Notes: generated from the sequence alone by a model not told the origin. Counted from the stretch's first letter, positions 13,718 through 26,935 are shown. The stretch is 64,000 bases of DNA from Ophioderma brevispina (GCA_023653785.1 JAMKCH010012417.1:1-64000); one strand, 5' to 3'. Program-made: numbers and translations.

Positions 13718-14320
13718 TGTAAAATCATCCGTGAATAAGTACTCTCCTGGAATTCGGACACATTTTTGTCCCGCCAATTGGTTTCTGGTGAGAAACTCTT
13801 TGATGTTATCACCAGAACCAGCTTTGGGCTCATCAAAGACGTTAAACAATAGCACAAACTCTCGGTCCAATTCTTTCCGCATTCCATCAGTACTCAGGAG
13901 CCCCTTTTCACAAATTACCCGGGGGCCAATCAACCCCGAATGGCGTATCCTCTCGCACGCGACGGGGCGTCAGAAATAGGCATATAAGACCCACTCCTCG
14001 CGATCCTCCTTTTCCAGGCCCTGCATCAGCAGGGACGTCCCAGGTATACGTCATGGGTAAGTATTAGGTTGCAACGACACCATCACGTGTACTTCTTCTA
14101 ACGATTTGTTGTACAACAAACCATTAGGAGCACTGATATTCTCGGAATCCATATTCTTAAACCACTTGGATTATGTCTCCAACTTCAGCGCGAATCAATG
14201 GACCAAGTATGCCCACGTGTGTTTTGACTGGGGTCACGGGGACCTCTTCTTTAAATGTTTCATCTGTGTACTGTCGAAAGACTGCTTTCTTGTAGCGCAT
14301 CCCAATAAATGGACTCCTCT
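13718..14320 (-). pseudogene. Intronless, frameshifted hephaestin-like cupredoxin unit
   Basis: Read on the minus strand: GMRYKKAVFRQYTDETF, THVGILGPLIRAEVGDIIQV, then after a frame change KNMDSENISAPNGLLYNKS, then YTWDVPADAGPGK, then after further shifts SGLIGPRVICEKGLLSTDGM and KELDREFVLLFNVFDEP, ending at a stop at 13715. The order equals the first three exons of a ceruloplasmin-type repeat unit. The introns present between the equivalent parts at 37.5, 37.0 and 34.6 kb are absent here, and at least four indels break the frame. It is not a recent copy of the domain 3 exons, because residues differ widely. It could be a retrocopy, a single-exon relative, or decayed domain 5 of the upstream gene. 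A T-run at 14332-14351 lies immediately beyond its 5' end. Confidence 0.75.
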
Positions 14321-14598
14321 TTTTTTGCCTCTTTTTTTTTTTTTTTTTTTTACAAAGACTTACCATGGCTGCAATTTTTTAAAAAAAAGTGAGGTTGTTG
14401 AGTGTTGGATAAATACACTTTGTCACCATATAGTCTCCAAACCGCCGAATGAGCTTGACGCTCACGATATTTTACATTACATAATAATAAAGGGTTTGTT
14501 TTAATTTGTATGAATAACGGCAGATAATGTGGACTGATGGGTAATGGAACCCATGTACGCATTGACATGTACCCACCACTCTAAATAGAGGTGTTAAT

Positions 14599-14996
14599 GA
14601 TATGGCTAACGGTTATTTAACACTTCAACGTGTTAAAACACAACATTACTTGACCTCTTGGACTAGGTTAAAGGTCGCATAGGGGTCATAATACCTATGA
14701 ATTGACACTGTCTTAGTCATGATGCTGATACCAATTTGGTCAAAATCCCGGAAAAGAAGTAGTGCTAGAGTAAAAAGAACAATATGAAGTAATATCTTTG
14801 ATTAACAACACTAAAAACACGTTTTAATTGCAATATTAACAAGTTACAGTGTTAAAAATTATTAACACGCAGTGATTGATTATTAACACTCTGTTAATAA
14901 TCATAGGTATTGACCCTATGCGACCTTTAAAAACCTGCAAAAGGTCATGTGATTTGTTTTAACACGTTGAAGTGTTAAATAACTGTTAGCCATATA
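14599..14996. mobile_element. MITE with ~100 bp inverted ends and TA flanks
   Basis: Left tatggctaacggttatttaa and right ttaaataactgttagccata are inverted, followed by inverted cacttcaacgtgttaaaac and aaaggtcgcatagggg blocks. TA dinucleotides flank both ends. The loop contains further gtgttaa words. Confidence 0.8.
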
Positions 14997-14999
14997 AAG

Positions 15000-16929
15000 A
15001 CATCCAGGTAAAAAATAGGCTAACTTTAATTTTCAAAAAAGAAAAAAATAAAAAGTTAAAACTTTTTAAATCTGTGAATTCCGTATTTGTAATATATATC
15101 TGATGCATCAGAAAAGTAAGTAATATCTTACGACTTATTTAGAACTTTGAAATCAATGTGAATTCCGTATTTGTAAAATAAATTGATCATCAGAAAAGTA
15201 GGAATATCTTACGGACAAGATTTAAAAATCTAATCACTCGTCTACTCCTCTACCCTGTGCTATGTTATGATATAGCCAGGATCGTATCTCTTTGAAAATT
15301 GCACTATACATGTACTAGTTCCCCAAAACACTTGAAACCTACGATCACCCCCCTTTGTGGGATCTTTAATAACCATTTATGCAAATTAATACCTTTTAAA
15401 ACGTATTCTTATTACTTTATTTATTAGCCCTTAAATTGGGGGCGATTTTAGGGTAAGTTTAATCCAATATCAGGAGTGCGTATGGAATTTCGCAAAGGAT
15501 AATGCCAAATTTCAAGTGTATGAGAATGCCAAAATTACTGACTTAGTCCATCTATTAGCGAGCAATTTCGACAAGTGCACGTCTGACTGTTTTCAGATCT
15601 ACTTGCTTCAATTATTCGCAAGTCCCCAAAGCAAGGAGTCTATAATCTAGTATGGACAATCACAATAATCTTTTTTAATGAGTCGCACCGTCAAAGGCTA
15701 ATGTTTGTAATGCCGCCCTACGTGAAGCGGAGTTACATTTTTGGTTCCGCAAGGAATTGGCCTGATACCCTATTACACACATTGAGTAAACCTTTTTGGA
15801 GCGCTATAAAACTGATTGAACCAAATATCCCTTTGTTCGCACGAACTTTACGAGATATTAACCACTGACCTCTACACGGTATAGCGGGCTGCCACATCAG
15901 TTGTGTTCGCCGAGTGTCACACAGGAGTTTGCTTTTTCTACCTTGGTACTATGCGGAAACAATGCCATCCACTGCTGGTTCACATATTCCACACAGATGT
16001 TCTATTTGTTAATACAAAATTCCTTGAACTTTGACAAGGTGTATGCATTGTTTTCCCGGCCCCATTACCAAGGTTAGAAAAGCACTTTCCTGTTTGTGAA
16101 CTCGCGACCAGACCCGCATCCATGTGTAGATGTCATTGTATTACCTCTCTTCACTATACAGAGAAGATTAGCATGGCAAGTTTACAGACAGGGGCAAAAT
16201 CCCACACATCTCGGTAGCCAGCTAGGTAAACTTTCGCACATTCCTTCTGTGGGGTGACATCGCTGTAGGAGCTGTATCGCACTCTGCTTGTACCTCATAA
16301 CGTGCCTTCATTCCGTTGACGTAATGACTATTGGTCATACACTCCATTCCCCATCACACCTGTTGTAAAAGGAGATGGAAGCACGAAACATTTTAGTAAT
16401 GTTATTTACATGAAGAATGTAACGATTACATTCTTAAAACAAAGTCTAACTTATTTTAGAACCATTTGTGCCCCTACATCGAACTTTCTCATGACAACAG
16501 GAAGACCAAACTTAAGTTTTGAGAAAGTATTCGTGGTTCTTTGAATAATCACTATTTTTGTTTTGTTTATATTTGTTTTTTTTATTATACAACCTTTGAA
16601 AATGCATAAATAAATTGCTAAAACCTCTTAAAACCTAAATAGTTCTGATTAGCAAGGAACATGGAAGGTTTTGCGTTAACTCGGTAACAACATTTGTACT
16701 GTGGCCAGTATAGGCTTCGTTGTTACTTTAGCCCTTATTATACACTTCTAAGAGTATGCAATCTTCAATGGTGGGCTCCGTAACAGCTTAATTCGCTAAA
16801 TTGGGATTTGGTGCAGGTGAAACATCAGGGCCAAAAGTTGCCAAGTTTAGAAAAGGTGAAGATAAACAAAATCCAACGATGAACTGAGGGTGCATTTAAA
16901 AACAAGGCTCGGTAATTTACAGAACTTTG
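15000..16929. other. No gene recognised
   Basis: AT-rich with a partial local duplication (tgtgaattccgtatttgtaa at about 15073 and 15156, each followed by atcagaaaagta). Otherwise nothing recognised. Confidence 0.5.
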
Positions 16930-17130
16930 CTACCCAGAGGTGACCGCAACATTCTGATGGAGCAGAGAAGAGCGGCTTCCCTCAAGGCTGGTACTGATGA
17001 GCGAGTACGGTAAGAACACAGTAACTGGAAGCCGATTCCAATCTACAGCACGTGGGTAGTAGATAACTTGTATGGATCTATGGTTGCTTATGAATGGTGT
17101 ATTTTTAAATGATAACAAATTTTTCCGCAA
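16930..17130 (-). pseudogene. LINE C-terminal fragment
   Basis: A minus-strand frame reads YYPRAVDWNRLPVTVF followed by SLEGSRSSLL. This resembles the FxPRTVxDWNxLP motif near the C-terminus of many CR1/Jockey-like ORF2 proteins. No RT motifs were recognised nearby, so it is a 3' scrap. Confidence 0.5.
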
Positions 17131-17319
17131 AAGATAAGATGCAGGACTTTATGTACTTAGGAAACTGATATTAACATATTGTAGTGAATCTGTCGGAACA
17201 TTTGGCTTGAGAAAGGAAGACGTCTGACTGGAGTGATCCCCAGCCCATGGTGGCAATTAAAGGTGTTACATGTGTTGTTCTTCGGGTATCTAAAAACAAA
17301 GAAACCCTCAAAGCGCCCT

Positions 17320-17470
17320 CTATTTCAGGGCGGGATCCAGCCCTGGCTCGAGGGGGGGGGGTGCCAGATAAGATGGGCTAGAATGTTGTGTAGGCAGGGG
17401 TGGATGCGGGAGGGTGTGGGTGGCCCCCCCCCCCCCACCCCACCCCGCTCGAAGCGCGGAAGCCTGTCTG
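17320..17470. repeat. G/C-run-rich repeat
   Basis: Contains cgggatccagccctggctcg, a G9 run, a C12 run and ctcgaagcgcggaagcctg. The words resemble those of the 18640-19200 array (gcggaagcgcggacccctg). A related G-rich start lies at 17700-17760. Confidence 0.5.
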
Positions 17471-17808
17471 CATTTGTATCATGGGCAATCAAGCTTTTTC
17501 CAATGTAGTTAATGGGGAATTGTTCATATCAACTCTTTCTAAATGAACTTGGCAAAGATTTGATTTCCTTTTCAGGACATAATATATACCTTGCGAGTAC
17601 AGCGAGCCCGAAAATGTCTTAAATCGTCTGTGATGGACAAAATGTTTACCTTTCAACACAATCAAAATATTATATTACCACGCAAATTATTTTTTAAGTA
17701 GGGGCGGAATCCGCCCTCTCTAAAGGGCGGGGGGGGGGGGTGGGGGGGGGGGGGGGAGGGGAGACCAACTGAAAATGGAAGTGGACGGCTGCAAAGCAGC
17801 CAATGGTG

Positions 17809-18629
17809 TATGGCACGTCCACGTATTCAAATCATGGCGAGTTTTCCCGCGCATGTCCAGTTTCACGCGCGCGCGTGTAATCGAGTTTTCCTCGCCATAA
17901 TGTCGAGTGTGCGCGTTTATTGTCGATTTTATACACAGCGCATTCTGTCCAGTTTGCCCTCTATACCATATCGAGTTGTGCTCTCTATTATGGTGAGTTT
18001 GACATAAATCATGTCCAGTTTTTAACGCTCCACGTATCAAATTAGGGCGAGTTTTCCCGCGCATGTGCGAGTTTCACGCGCTGTGTCTCGGTTTTTTCCT
18101 CGCATAGTCGATGTGCAGCGGTCGAGTTTAAAGCGCTATCTGTCCAGTTACCCTCTATACATCGAGTTTGCTCTCTATAATGGTGAGTTTGACATAAGTC
18201 ATGTCCTTCAAAATCTCGACATGATTTTTTCGCCACATTAGGAAAACTCGACGATTTTTTTGGTGTAATGTGTAAAAAAAAATATGTCGGTTGCTCATGT
18301 TGAGAAAAAAATCCATGTCGAGTTTGCTCATGTTAGAAAAAAAATCAATGTCGATTTGCTCATGTTGAAACAATCATGTCTGAGTTTGCTCATGTTGAGA
18401 AAAAAATCATGTCCAGTGTGGCAACATGTTTAAAACATCATTTCTCAGTTTTTTTTAAAACTCGGCTGATTTATTCTGGACATGATTTAATATTCTGGAC
18501 ATGATTTATGAAACTCGGCCCATAGAGTTCAAACTGGATAGGCCGCGCTGTAAACTCGACATATAGCGGGGTAAACTCGCTATACAGCGGCATGAAACTC
18601 GCCATGATTTAATACGTGGAGCGTGCCCT
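17809..18629. mobile_element. Foldback element made of GAGTTT words
   Basis: Inverted ends tggcacgtccacgtatt and aatacgtggagcgtgccct. A 7-mer aatggtg flanks both sides (17802-17808 and 18630-18636). The left half has two tandem copies of a roughly 215 bp unit (about 17819-18035 and 18035-18210) with shared cgagttttcccgcgcatg. Inside, short words such as tcgagttt, gtccagttt and gctcatgttgagaaaaaaat recur every 15-40 bp. The right half is largely the inverted version (aaactcg words). Confidence 0.75.
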
Positions 18630-18639
18630 AATGGTGGCC

Positions 18640-19200
18640 ATGGCATCCAAGCATCCATGGCGCCGTGTAAGCGGCGTGGAGGGTCCCGACCTCCCCCGCC
18701 AAGCGCGAAACCCCTGCAATGATCGTTTTCAACACCATTGAAAAATTGTTAAGTTTTACCTATATTGTTTACAAGTATGACAAACGGTATTAAAAAGAAA
18801 GAAATATTATTTGATAGTGTGTTGAATTAAGGAAAGGTAACGTCGTTAAAAGAGAGTCATGATATTAAGCGCAGGTGGTATGAGAGGGCTTGTCCCCGTC
18901 CGCGGAAGCGCGGACCCCTGCAATGTTCACTTCCCAAAACACATTTTCTTATGGAAATTGATAGAAGGAAACAATTTGAAAACTTTAACATAGCTTTTTA
19001 AAAGTGGTTGAAATTATAATCTCTAGTAATGATCAAACGGTTACAATCTAGGTTGAAGTGGGTTAGGATTGTCTGAATTAATCGCATAAAGTGTCAGGAA
19101 GAGTCATATCAAGCGGCAGCAGGGTTGGATGGGCCCCTCCCACGCTTCACGCGGAACCCCCTGCCAAACATCAACTTTCCAAACACATTTTCTTATGCAA
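18640..19200. repeat. Tandem array, three units of about 230 bp
   Basis: Three copies of a GC-rich word (gcggaagcgcggacccctg type at about 18700, 18910 and 19140), each followed by a tgcaatgttc-like word and an AT-rich stretch with acattttcttatg. The units have diverged. Confidence 0.65.
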
Positions 19201-21050
19201 ATTTGATAGAACAGTTTGAAATTGACAAAGTTCCAATTCATTAATGTTTCTATAGATATGATCAACGTTCTTAAAATCACCCGTTCGATCGATCGACGTT
19301 TTTGAAGTTACGAAAGTAAACGTTGTCGGCTGTTAATGTTTTTAAATGCTGAGGAACATGGCATCTTTAAAGTGTTTTGCAAAAAACCTGTATAAAATTT
19401 AAAATTATCTACGCAATTTATGACCCTTGTGGAAAACCTTCTTCAAGGTGCTCTGCTACAGGTAAAAAATGATCCAGGGAATAGCGACCCTCAACTCGAC
19501 AGTTCTTTTCACCGGTATTTTTTGGACCCTAATCGTAATACTACTGTTTTGACTACTATTGTAAAAATGATAGCAATCGCTAAAAAAAGGGAAAGCAGAT
19601 AGGAACACCTTCACATTTTTCTCCAAATTCCAGTGGAAGTTCCAGAGTAACCACATTTGCGTAACGAATCGATACCTCATCATATGGTCAATGATACTGC
19701 TTCCTAAAAGTGGTTTATTTGGACACATGGCATGTAAAAGTATAAAAAGCATACTTCTCAAAAACATAACAATTTAAATCATGTACATTCTTCAATAATT
19801 GTTGCACAAAATATGTTACAAAATGATATGGATCCGAGAAAAACTTTACGGACAAATAGCCTGTTAGACAAATTTGAAACAGAATTTGATGAGAGATCTC
19901 TGCATAAAATATGCGCAAAATCAATTGATCAGAGGAAACTTTCATTGAGTAAATGTTGAAAACAAAAGTTGAAACAGATTAAGTAATTGTTATTTTGGAT
20001 TAAGAGTTTTTTACTTAAAATGTTGCACAAATAGCATGTTCTAAAGACACTTGATATTGCCTAGTCCACAAATAGTACTATAACTTATGTCTGTTGTATT
20101 AGTTTTCAATGAAGTCTTCTTCAACGTGGATGTCACCATTGAACTTGGAAGAATTGTCTTCATTTTTTCCATCTTAGAGAATACGAAGTTACAAATTTAA
20201 CATTAATTAATCTGAATATTAATTAATTGAAATAATATTTAGGACAATAGAAACTGACGGGATAGATAAAATAGATCAGCGTACAAAATCTACCACATCT
20301 GTCTAATTTCTTCACCAAATGCCTTATTTTCAGCATAGATAATAGAAAATATTCCAATTACGACAACATCAATTTTATCACAGGTCGGGTTATTTTTTTG
20401 TTTCATGATACAAGTGTTTTTGAGATATATGTCACATGCCGGTAACCAAAACAGTTGAAAGATCTCTTTCACACCAAGTGCATGTTAATTTCGGAACGAT
20501 ATAGACAAAACAGAGATAATTCCCACGGATAAAGCAACCTTGTAAAAGTGCAAATCGAAAAACAACAAAAGCAAAAACATACAGCCTGTGCAAGTACAAA
20601 AGAACTACACAATTAAAATGTTAACAATAATAATAATACGTTAAAGATACAAAGCACCAATTTCACTCTACTCCTATTTATAAGCTGTTGATGATACAAA
20701 ATCTTAATGGAAAGGCACCATGAAAAGGTCTTACAGCCAAAAAGGAATGACAGCAGCAATGTTCAAAACAACGGCTGAAAGGTAACCCCCGGTGGAAGAT
20801 GTAACAATAAATGAAAATGAACGTTGGAGCAGAGACACTAAAAAAATGAGTATAAACTCTAATAAGTTGATAAATTAAACACAAGACAAGAAGATGAATA
20901 AAAGAAATTAATGTACATTCGTAATGCACAAAGTTTGTCAAAAAGAGGGATGACATACAATGCAGATTGACGAGGAGAAGTCAGACATCGTAGGGGTTTT
21001 TGAAAAACGTGGTTCCATAGCGATGTATCAAACGCTGAATCGCAAATCAC
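19201..21050. other. No gene recognised
   Basis: AT-rich. Several 60-100 codon frames on both strands look like chance. No motif seen. Confidence 0.5.
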
Positions 21051-21051
21051 A

Positions 21052-21376
21052 GTGGTAATAATAATAATAATAATCAGTTTTTATATAGCGCTTTACACTG
21101 TAAACAGTCTCCTATATTATTATGCCGCCATTAGGGAATCGTCACAATCTATTTCGCTTCATCTAGGTGGCTGCTGGCCTAGCGCACATCCCGATCAGTA
21201 CTTAGATTGTAAATATCCCCCATCACAATGGACAGCCCCCCGTGGTACGGCGAAGGCAATTGAGATTAAGTATCTGGCCCAGGGACACAAACACGTTGGT
21301 CATGGCGGGGCCTCGAACTCAAGCCCTAATGATCACGAGTCTGCACTTTTCCACTGGACCTCACGCGCTCTCTAAA
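21052..21376 (-). mobile_element. tRNA-derived SINE with (TTA)n tail
   Basis: Read on the minus strand it starts gagcgcgtgaggtccagtgg, with a B-box-like gagttcgaggcc. It continues through a body containing gtaaagcgctatataaaa and ends in a (TTA)n tail (the aataataataat run at 21055-21074). The order of head, body and A/T tail fits a SINE about 320 bp long. It sits just before the LINE at 21640. Confidence 0.7.
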
Positions 21377-21639
21377 ATAATCTGATAATGGGTATCAGAT
21401 AACAAGGTGGACAGAAAAAAAAAAAAAGACTCAACGGAGCGTATATAATGATTCTAAAGAGAATATAAAAAGTCCAAGTTGCGGGAGGACCCGCGTTCCC
21501 TAGCTGAGTAGTATGAAGAAGCCCGTTGGTGTGATATTTCATGTGGAGGGGGAGATGCACTTTATTTGCAGGGATAGTAATACAGAAGTCTTACAACCTG
21601 CGATCAAAATGAGTCTATAAACCAGGCGTAAGAATATCA

Positions 21640-24060
21640 AAGATGAGAAGACATAGTGGTCATTGGTGATTCAATTACCGTGTGAAATAAATTGGAGACC
21701 GTGCAAGCGAAAACTGGATTATCGGAGGCCTTTTGGATGTTGTTATGGACAACCTATGGAAACCAGTATGCTTATGCAACCTTACAAGACGGAGTCAATA
21801 CTGACTTATAGTTATCACGTCAAAGCTACTATGATTGACGAAGTCAGGTTATGCTAAGGGCGACCACAACATGTTGCAATGGGACTTAAAATTACTCGTT
21901 GAACAAGTAAGCTACAACAAAAAGAGATACAGCCAACGCCAACTATGACAAAATTAAAGCCAAACTGAGACAGGACAATGGGGACAAAGAATTGGAAACC
22001 AAGAATATGAAGAAGCTTGGTGTACACCAAGGAGAAATTACAGCCCTATTCAAAAATCTTGTCCCAATGAAGACCAACTCTAAAAAGAAACCGTTATGGC
22101 TCACAATAAAGCACAAAAACTAGTGATTTTCGAGGGGAAACAAAGAGCTTGGAAGAGGGATCAGAATAAGAAAATGAACGAAATCTAGAGCAATACAAAA
22201 AAGTGCCGAGAGAGGCTAAAGCTAAGAAGTGAAGATGGGTAAGAAGATTTTGAAAGAAAGTTAGCAGAAAACATTAAGGATGACCCAAAAGCACGTGATC
22301 TACGCCTACAGTAAGTCTAAACAAAATCAAAGACCCACTGTAGGGCCCTTGAAAACCGTCACAGGCAGTGTAATACCACCCGGACAACCTACGGCAGAAG
22401 CATAAAGACTTCTCTCAATCTGTGTTCACAGAAGAGAAACCAAATGTTCCAGTTCCTGATGACAATATATCAAGAACCGGATGAGGAGAAAACTAAAAGG
22501 ATATGGAAATCACTGCAAATGCTGTCAAAGATAAATTAAAGCCTGGACCCATCCAAATGCAGCCAGGGACCAGACGAAATCCCGCCATCTATCCTCAAAA
22601 CATGTGCTGCCTCTCGCCTTGTATTTACCAATAATCTCTGCCAAGAAGGATATGTTCCAAACGACTGGAGATCTGCCCACATCTTACCGATCTACAAAAG
22701 GTTCAAGATCCAAAGCATCCAAAACTATCGCCCAAGAAGTCTGACGTCAGTCGCAGGGTAAGTATTAGAAAGCATTATACGGGGGAACAACATTGGTTGT
22801 ATGAAAGGACAATCTTGTACTAATCTCATAGCATGACTGGAAGTGTCAACACAAAGATCATAGATAGCGGAACACCAGTTGATGTCATTATATCTAGACC
22901 TGGCAAAAGGGCTCTTCGACACCGTACCACACCAAAGACTGATAGCAAAAATCAATCACTGGCAGGAATGGTAAATTCTACTGGATCGAATCATGGCTAG
23001 CTGGCCACCGCAAAACAGAAGGTAGTACTCAAGGAGCAGAAGGTCCGGGGGTTAGAAAGTAACAAGTTCAGTGGTGTTGGTTCAGGGGAATCAGTGTGGG
23101 ACCACTATCTGTTTCCTTATTATATGAAACTTATGAACGATATGGAGACTAGACTGCTATTAGCGCAAATTTGCAGATGACACCACACTAGCCCAAGTGT
23201 CAACAAATGAAGACATTAGATGCATAGCAAGTGATATAGGACACTTACCTGAATGGGAGAATAACCTGGCACTGCACCGAACGAAAAATGCAGATGGACA
23301 GGCATGGTGGCGTGATGAGAGTCAGACGTGGTTTTTTTTTTTCTGGAGTAGTTGGCCAGGTGGGGGGGGTGGGGTTAAAGTGGTTATGAAACGTGGATAT
23401 CACAATCGTCAACATTGTATCAAAGGGCAAAACAACATGAAAAGGAAACCAGTTTCGAGAAGAAAGACTTGGTGATGCCAAATCAACAAATTGAAGGTCT
23501 CAACCCAATGTGCAGCTGCCCGCACAAAGAAAAGGGAAATAGAGCCTTGGGGATGATCCAAAGAAATTTTGCCTTAAGAGAAAGAATCCTCCTGAAATAT
23601 ACGAATCACTGTTTCGGTCCCCATTATGATGCAATAAAAGCATGGGACCCGTATCTGGAAAAAACAAGAAAAGGCTTGAGAAAGTGGTCAAGCTTAGAGC
23701 ACAAAAATTTCATACCAAGTCTTCAACATTTACCGTACGAGCAGCGATTACACGGACTTCATCTAACAACACTGGGAAAAGAGACATGAAAGAGCAGATA
23801 TCATCCAAAACCTGCAGGATTATAAAACCAATATGATAGATAATCCAGAAACCTCTTTCAAAAAGCAGTTTATCAGCACACACACGCGGGCATTCAACAA
23901 AAGTTGGCCAAACCAGATCCAAGACTCGACTGAAAGAAAAAATTACATGTCAGTCAGGCGAGTGGTGGATAGCTGGAATAAACTACCAAAAAGGCTGTCC
24001 AAGCGCCCACACTCATCTGCTTTAAGCAGGAATTAAGTAACTTGGGTTTTTAGATGGGCT
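21640..24060 (+). pseudogene. Decayed CR1/Jockey-type LINE (endonuclease and reverse transcriptase)
   Basis: Plus-strand remains in family order. A GDFN-type endonuclease motif appears near 21663 and GDHNMLQWDL near 21860 (the SDH region). A KKKPLWLT...AWKR linker lies near 22080-22160. GPDEIPPSILKTCA with NDWRSAHILPIYK and QNYRPRSLTSVAG lies at 22560-22760, an RT fingers block. FADDTTLAQ lies near 23170, the RT active-site region. The C-terminal block at 23520-24030 includes GMIQRNFALRERILLKYT, IPSLQHLPYEQRLHGLHLTT and VVDSWNKLPKRLS. Stops and frame changes occur throughout, so it is inactive. RT and endonuclease would have copied the element's RNA at a nicked target. The 5' end is not defined. 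Confidence 0.85.
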
Positions 24061-26935
24061 AAAATAAAAATGGCTCCCCCCAAACCCTACCACACGATTA
24101 GTCATCACTGAAGATGGTGAAGGCGTGGCATCTAAAACGGTTCGTCCACACTGCAACGTGCGTTTGCAGGTAAGTGAAGTGCTCGAAGTACGGCTCTGTC
24201 AAGTCTACTGCATTGCGGGTACATACAGTTAAATTTATTTTAAACTGCAGCTGCAGCGGGTTACGTTGAGTTGGTGCAGCCACTACATAGTGAGCGAGGT
24301 ATGAACGAACCTTAAGGTATTGTCTAAGGTAAGGTTATGTCCTATTACACTGCATTAAATTGAAACAAAATGTCCTAAATTCAGTCCCGGAGAGTCACGT
24401 TTATACATATTAAATATTTGTAGATACTTGTTAGATGTAATTACTGCCTTCCAATTGAAAAATTGTTCATTTGGCATAGAAACATGCCAAAAAAAAATTA
24501 ATATATGGACGGGCAATTAGATCCCTTAGAGAAAAGTAGCTCAAGGTATGCCTTTCTATAACAGCTGAATGAAAATGTCCAAAAATTAGGCCCCAGAAGA
24601 CGCGGTTATCTAATCTTTAAGGAATTATCCTTTTTCTACAATCACTATACTGAAAAATCACCTAACATGTCAAACAAGCATTTACAGTTTTATACCTCTC
24701 AGAAAAAAAAAAGCAAACTTAAATACTCTTTCCTCTAATATGGAATCCATCAAAGAATGCACCTAAAAATGGTATTAAAAAATCTGAGAACAACAAAAAG
24801 GTTCATAAGAACAATTAAAAGTGCTCACAGGAGTTAGAAGGATCGTTTAGTCGTGAAACCCTACGAGGTTCATTACAGAGACAATAGTTAGAACATCTTC
24901 GCACATTTTTTCCGCGGGTGTGCAGTCAGTTGTAAATTCTTATGAAAAGGTTTGGCAAAGCCTATGAAATCAACAAATAACAAAAAATCAACATTAATGT
25001 TGCCAAAAGATTGGGTTCTGTCGCATTTCGTGAAACGGCCTAAGATCAAAAACCTTTGTCGGGCAATTTCTTGAAAAAAAGCGTTAAACAGAGGATGACA
25101 ATGACAAGTTGCAAGTTGTCTGATAATTCTTCAGCTGAAAACTTGTGTTTTGTTATTTTACTTTTCTGGTCAGAATTAGGAATTGAGCACACTTCTACAG
25201 AAACTAGGAGAGAGAATCGGTGTTTAGAAAAAAGGTAATTCCGCATTTCCGCGCACCGACAAATTGCAATGTCGCCACCAATAGCGCTGAAAGTTGGCGA
25301 ATTCGCGTAATTACGTACCCAAATGTTGTCGCCCAACCTTTACTCCTTATCCGACCCTCTTTTTTTTAAATTTCCACATCATACCAAATAGGCTAAAAAA
25401 GTAAATAATACCGCAAGCGTTTGCAATCAATCAATGTAATACACAACCTGAAAAGTTGTGAATAGAGAAAACACGGCGAATAAAAAAAACCATACGGCTA
25501 ATATAATGTTTCTATGTGGTCTCATGCACAGTAGTTTTTTCAACACATAATTCTGTACTGTTGAGTAAATATGGAATTGGTCTAGCTTCGTTTACTGATG
25601 AGTATTATACATTTAAAGCAAAACTACTCCACTCCTCATCTATGAATGAACATTAAAGCATCCATATGTTAAGGCAGAGAAGATGAGAAAGAAGAGGTGG
25701 TTCGACTGCTACTTCAAAAGATAAAAACTGTTCAACCGCCTATTCATGTCAATCGGCTTAAATCTAATCGAGTGGACCAAAGACTTACGCTACTTGCTGG
25801 GGAACATTACATACACCTGCATTAAATCCAAAAACATTTCATACACCTGTCATTAAATCCCCAAAACATTTCAATTACCCCGTTTTTCAATTGGATTTTG
25901 CACAGGGGGGGGGGTTATACACTATGTGTTACCAGTACAGCGAAACTTACTCGCCTGAATCAGTTATAAACAACTTTGACACCCAAATTTTCCAAAAGTA
26001 TTTTGGCACTTTGGACACTTTTGACACAAAAAAGTATGTTGAGATGTATTGAATATGCATTTATCTAATCATTCTGACATTCATCATATTTCACAGGAAA
26101 TAACCGAATATTGGTAAATAGGCTAAAAAATAACAGTTTTATTACTCTCCAAACCTTGAGTCAATGTTAGCTTACCGAAAAAAGGGTCGATTTGGCGTTT
26201 CTTTGGTTAAAGAGTTCACGCTTCATCAATTATTTCGCCAACGATTAAAATAAAATAAACAATCAGTCAGAACAAACCCGCGGAGTTCATTGCCAGCAGT
26301 GATCTTTTAGCTGGAAAATTAAATAAAGCATTTTAGTGGGAGAGTGTCAATTACTTCCCTGTTGTGAAACCTTCCTGAAGTACGGCTAGGCTAGAGGCGG
26401 TTGAACACATTACTTCAAAGGTCCAATCGAGTGGCCCGTGAAGTTGCCTAACAATGAGATGATGAATGATAGTAATCCTGGGTAATCGAATTTCAAAATC
26501 GAGCCATCTCCTTCTTTCTCATCTTCTCTTTAAGGTAAATAAACAAAACAAGCAATGGTAAATAAGTCCGGAGTGTTTCCACAAGATATTGATTTTTAAA
26601 AAAAACTCATAATGTGGTTATTTCCTCAACTTTTGTCATTTCCATACATTTATTATTGTTAGCATAAAAAAGAAATGAAAAAACATGGTGATTCGCCATA
26701 CGCGAAGCGGTCGGCCGCGCGTTAAGTTTAAATCATTAAAATTCTTCGGAGAAAAGACCTTAACGGGAAATGGCGTAACCTATGTTTTGTTTGTTTTGGG
26801 AAGTATAATTTCGCTCTAAATTCAATGGAATGGTGAGTCTTGTGCCCGTCGTTACGTTGCAAGGTCTATTTAAAAAAATTGGTCGAGGGACGATTCATGT
26901 CATTCTCAAAAAGTGTCATCTCCTCTCTCTTTCTT
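24061..26935. other. No gene recognised
   Basis: AT-rich sequence downstream of the LINE. One small direct duplication (cattacatacacctgcattaaatcc at about 25805 and a near copy at 25838). Nothing coding is supported. Confidence 0.5.

Noticed and set aside
14366..14382. ttgcagccatggtaagt on the minus strand, looking like a tiny exon
   Set aside because: Would be only five bases long and lies next to homopolymers; probably chance.
14106..14504. 132-codon plus-strand frame
   Set aside because: It runs antisense over the oxidase-like copy and through a T run; no motif supports it.
17720..18373. Several frames in the 17.8-18.6 kb region
   Set aside because: The region is an array of GAGTTT words; frames are by-products of repeat structure and differ between repeat units.
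23197..23481. Overlapping frames on both strands within the LINE
   Set aside because: They cross homopolymers and LINE remnants; only the RT C-terminal reading downstream fits a family.
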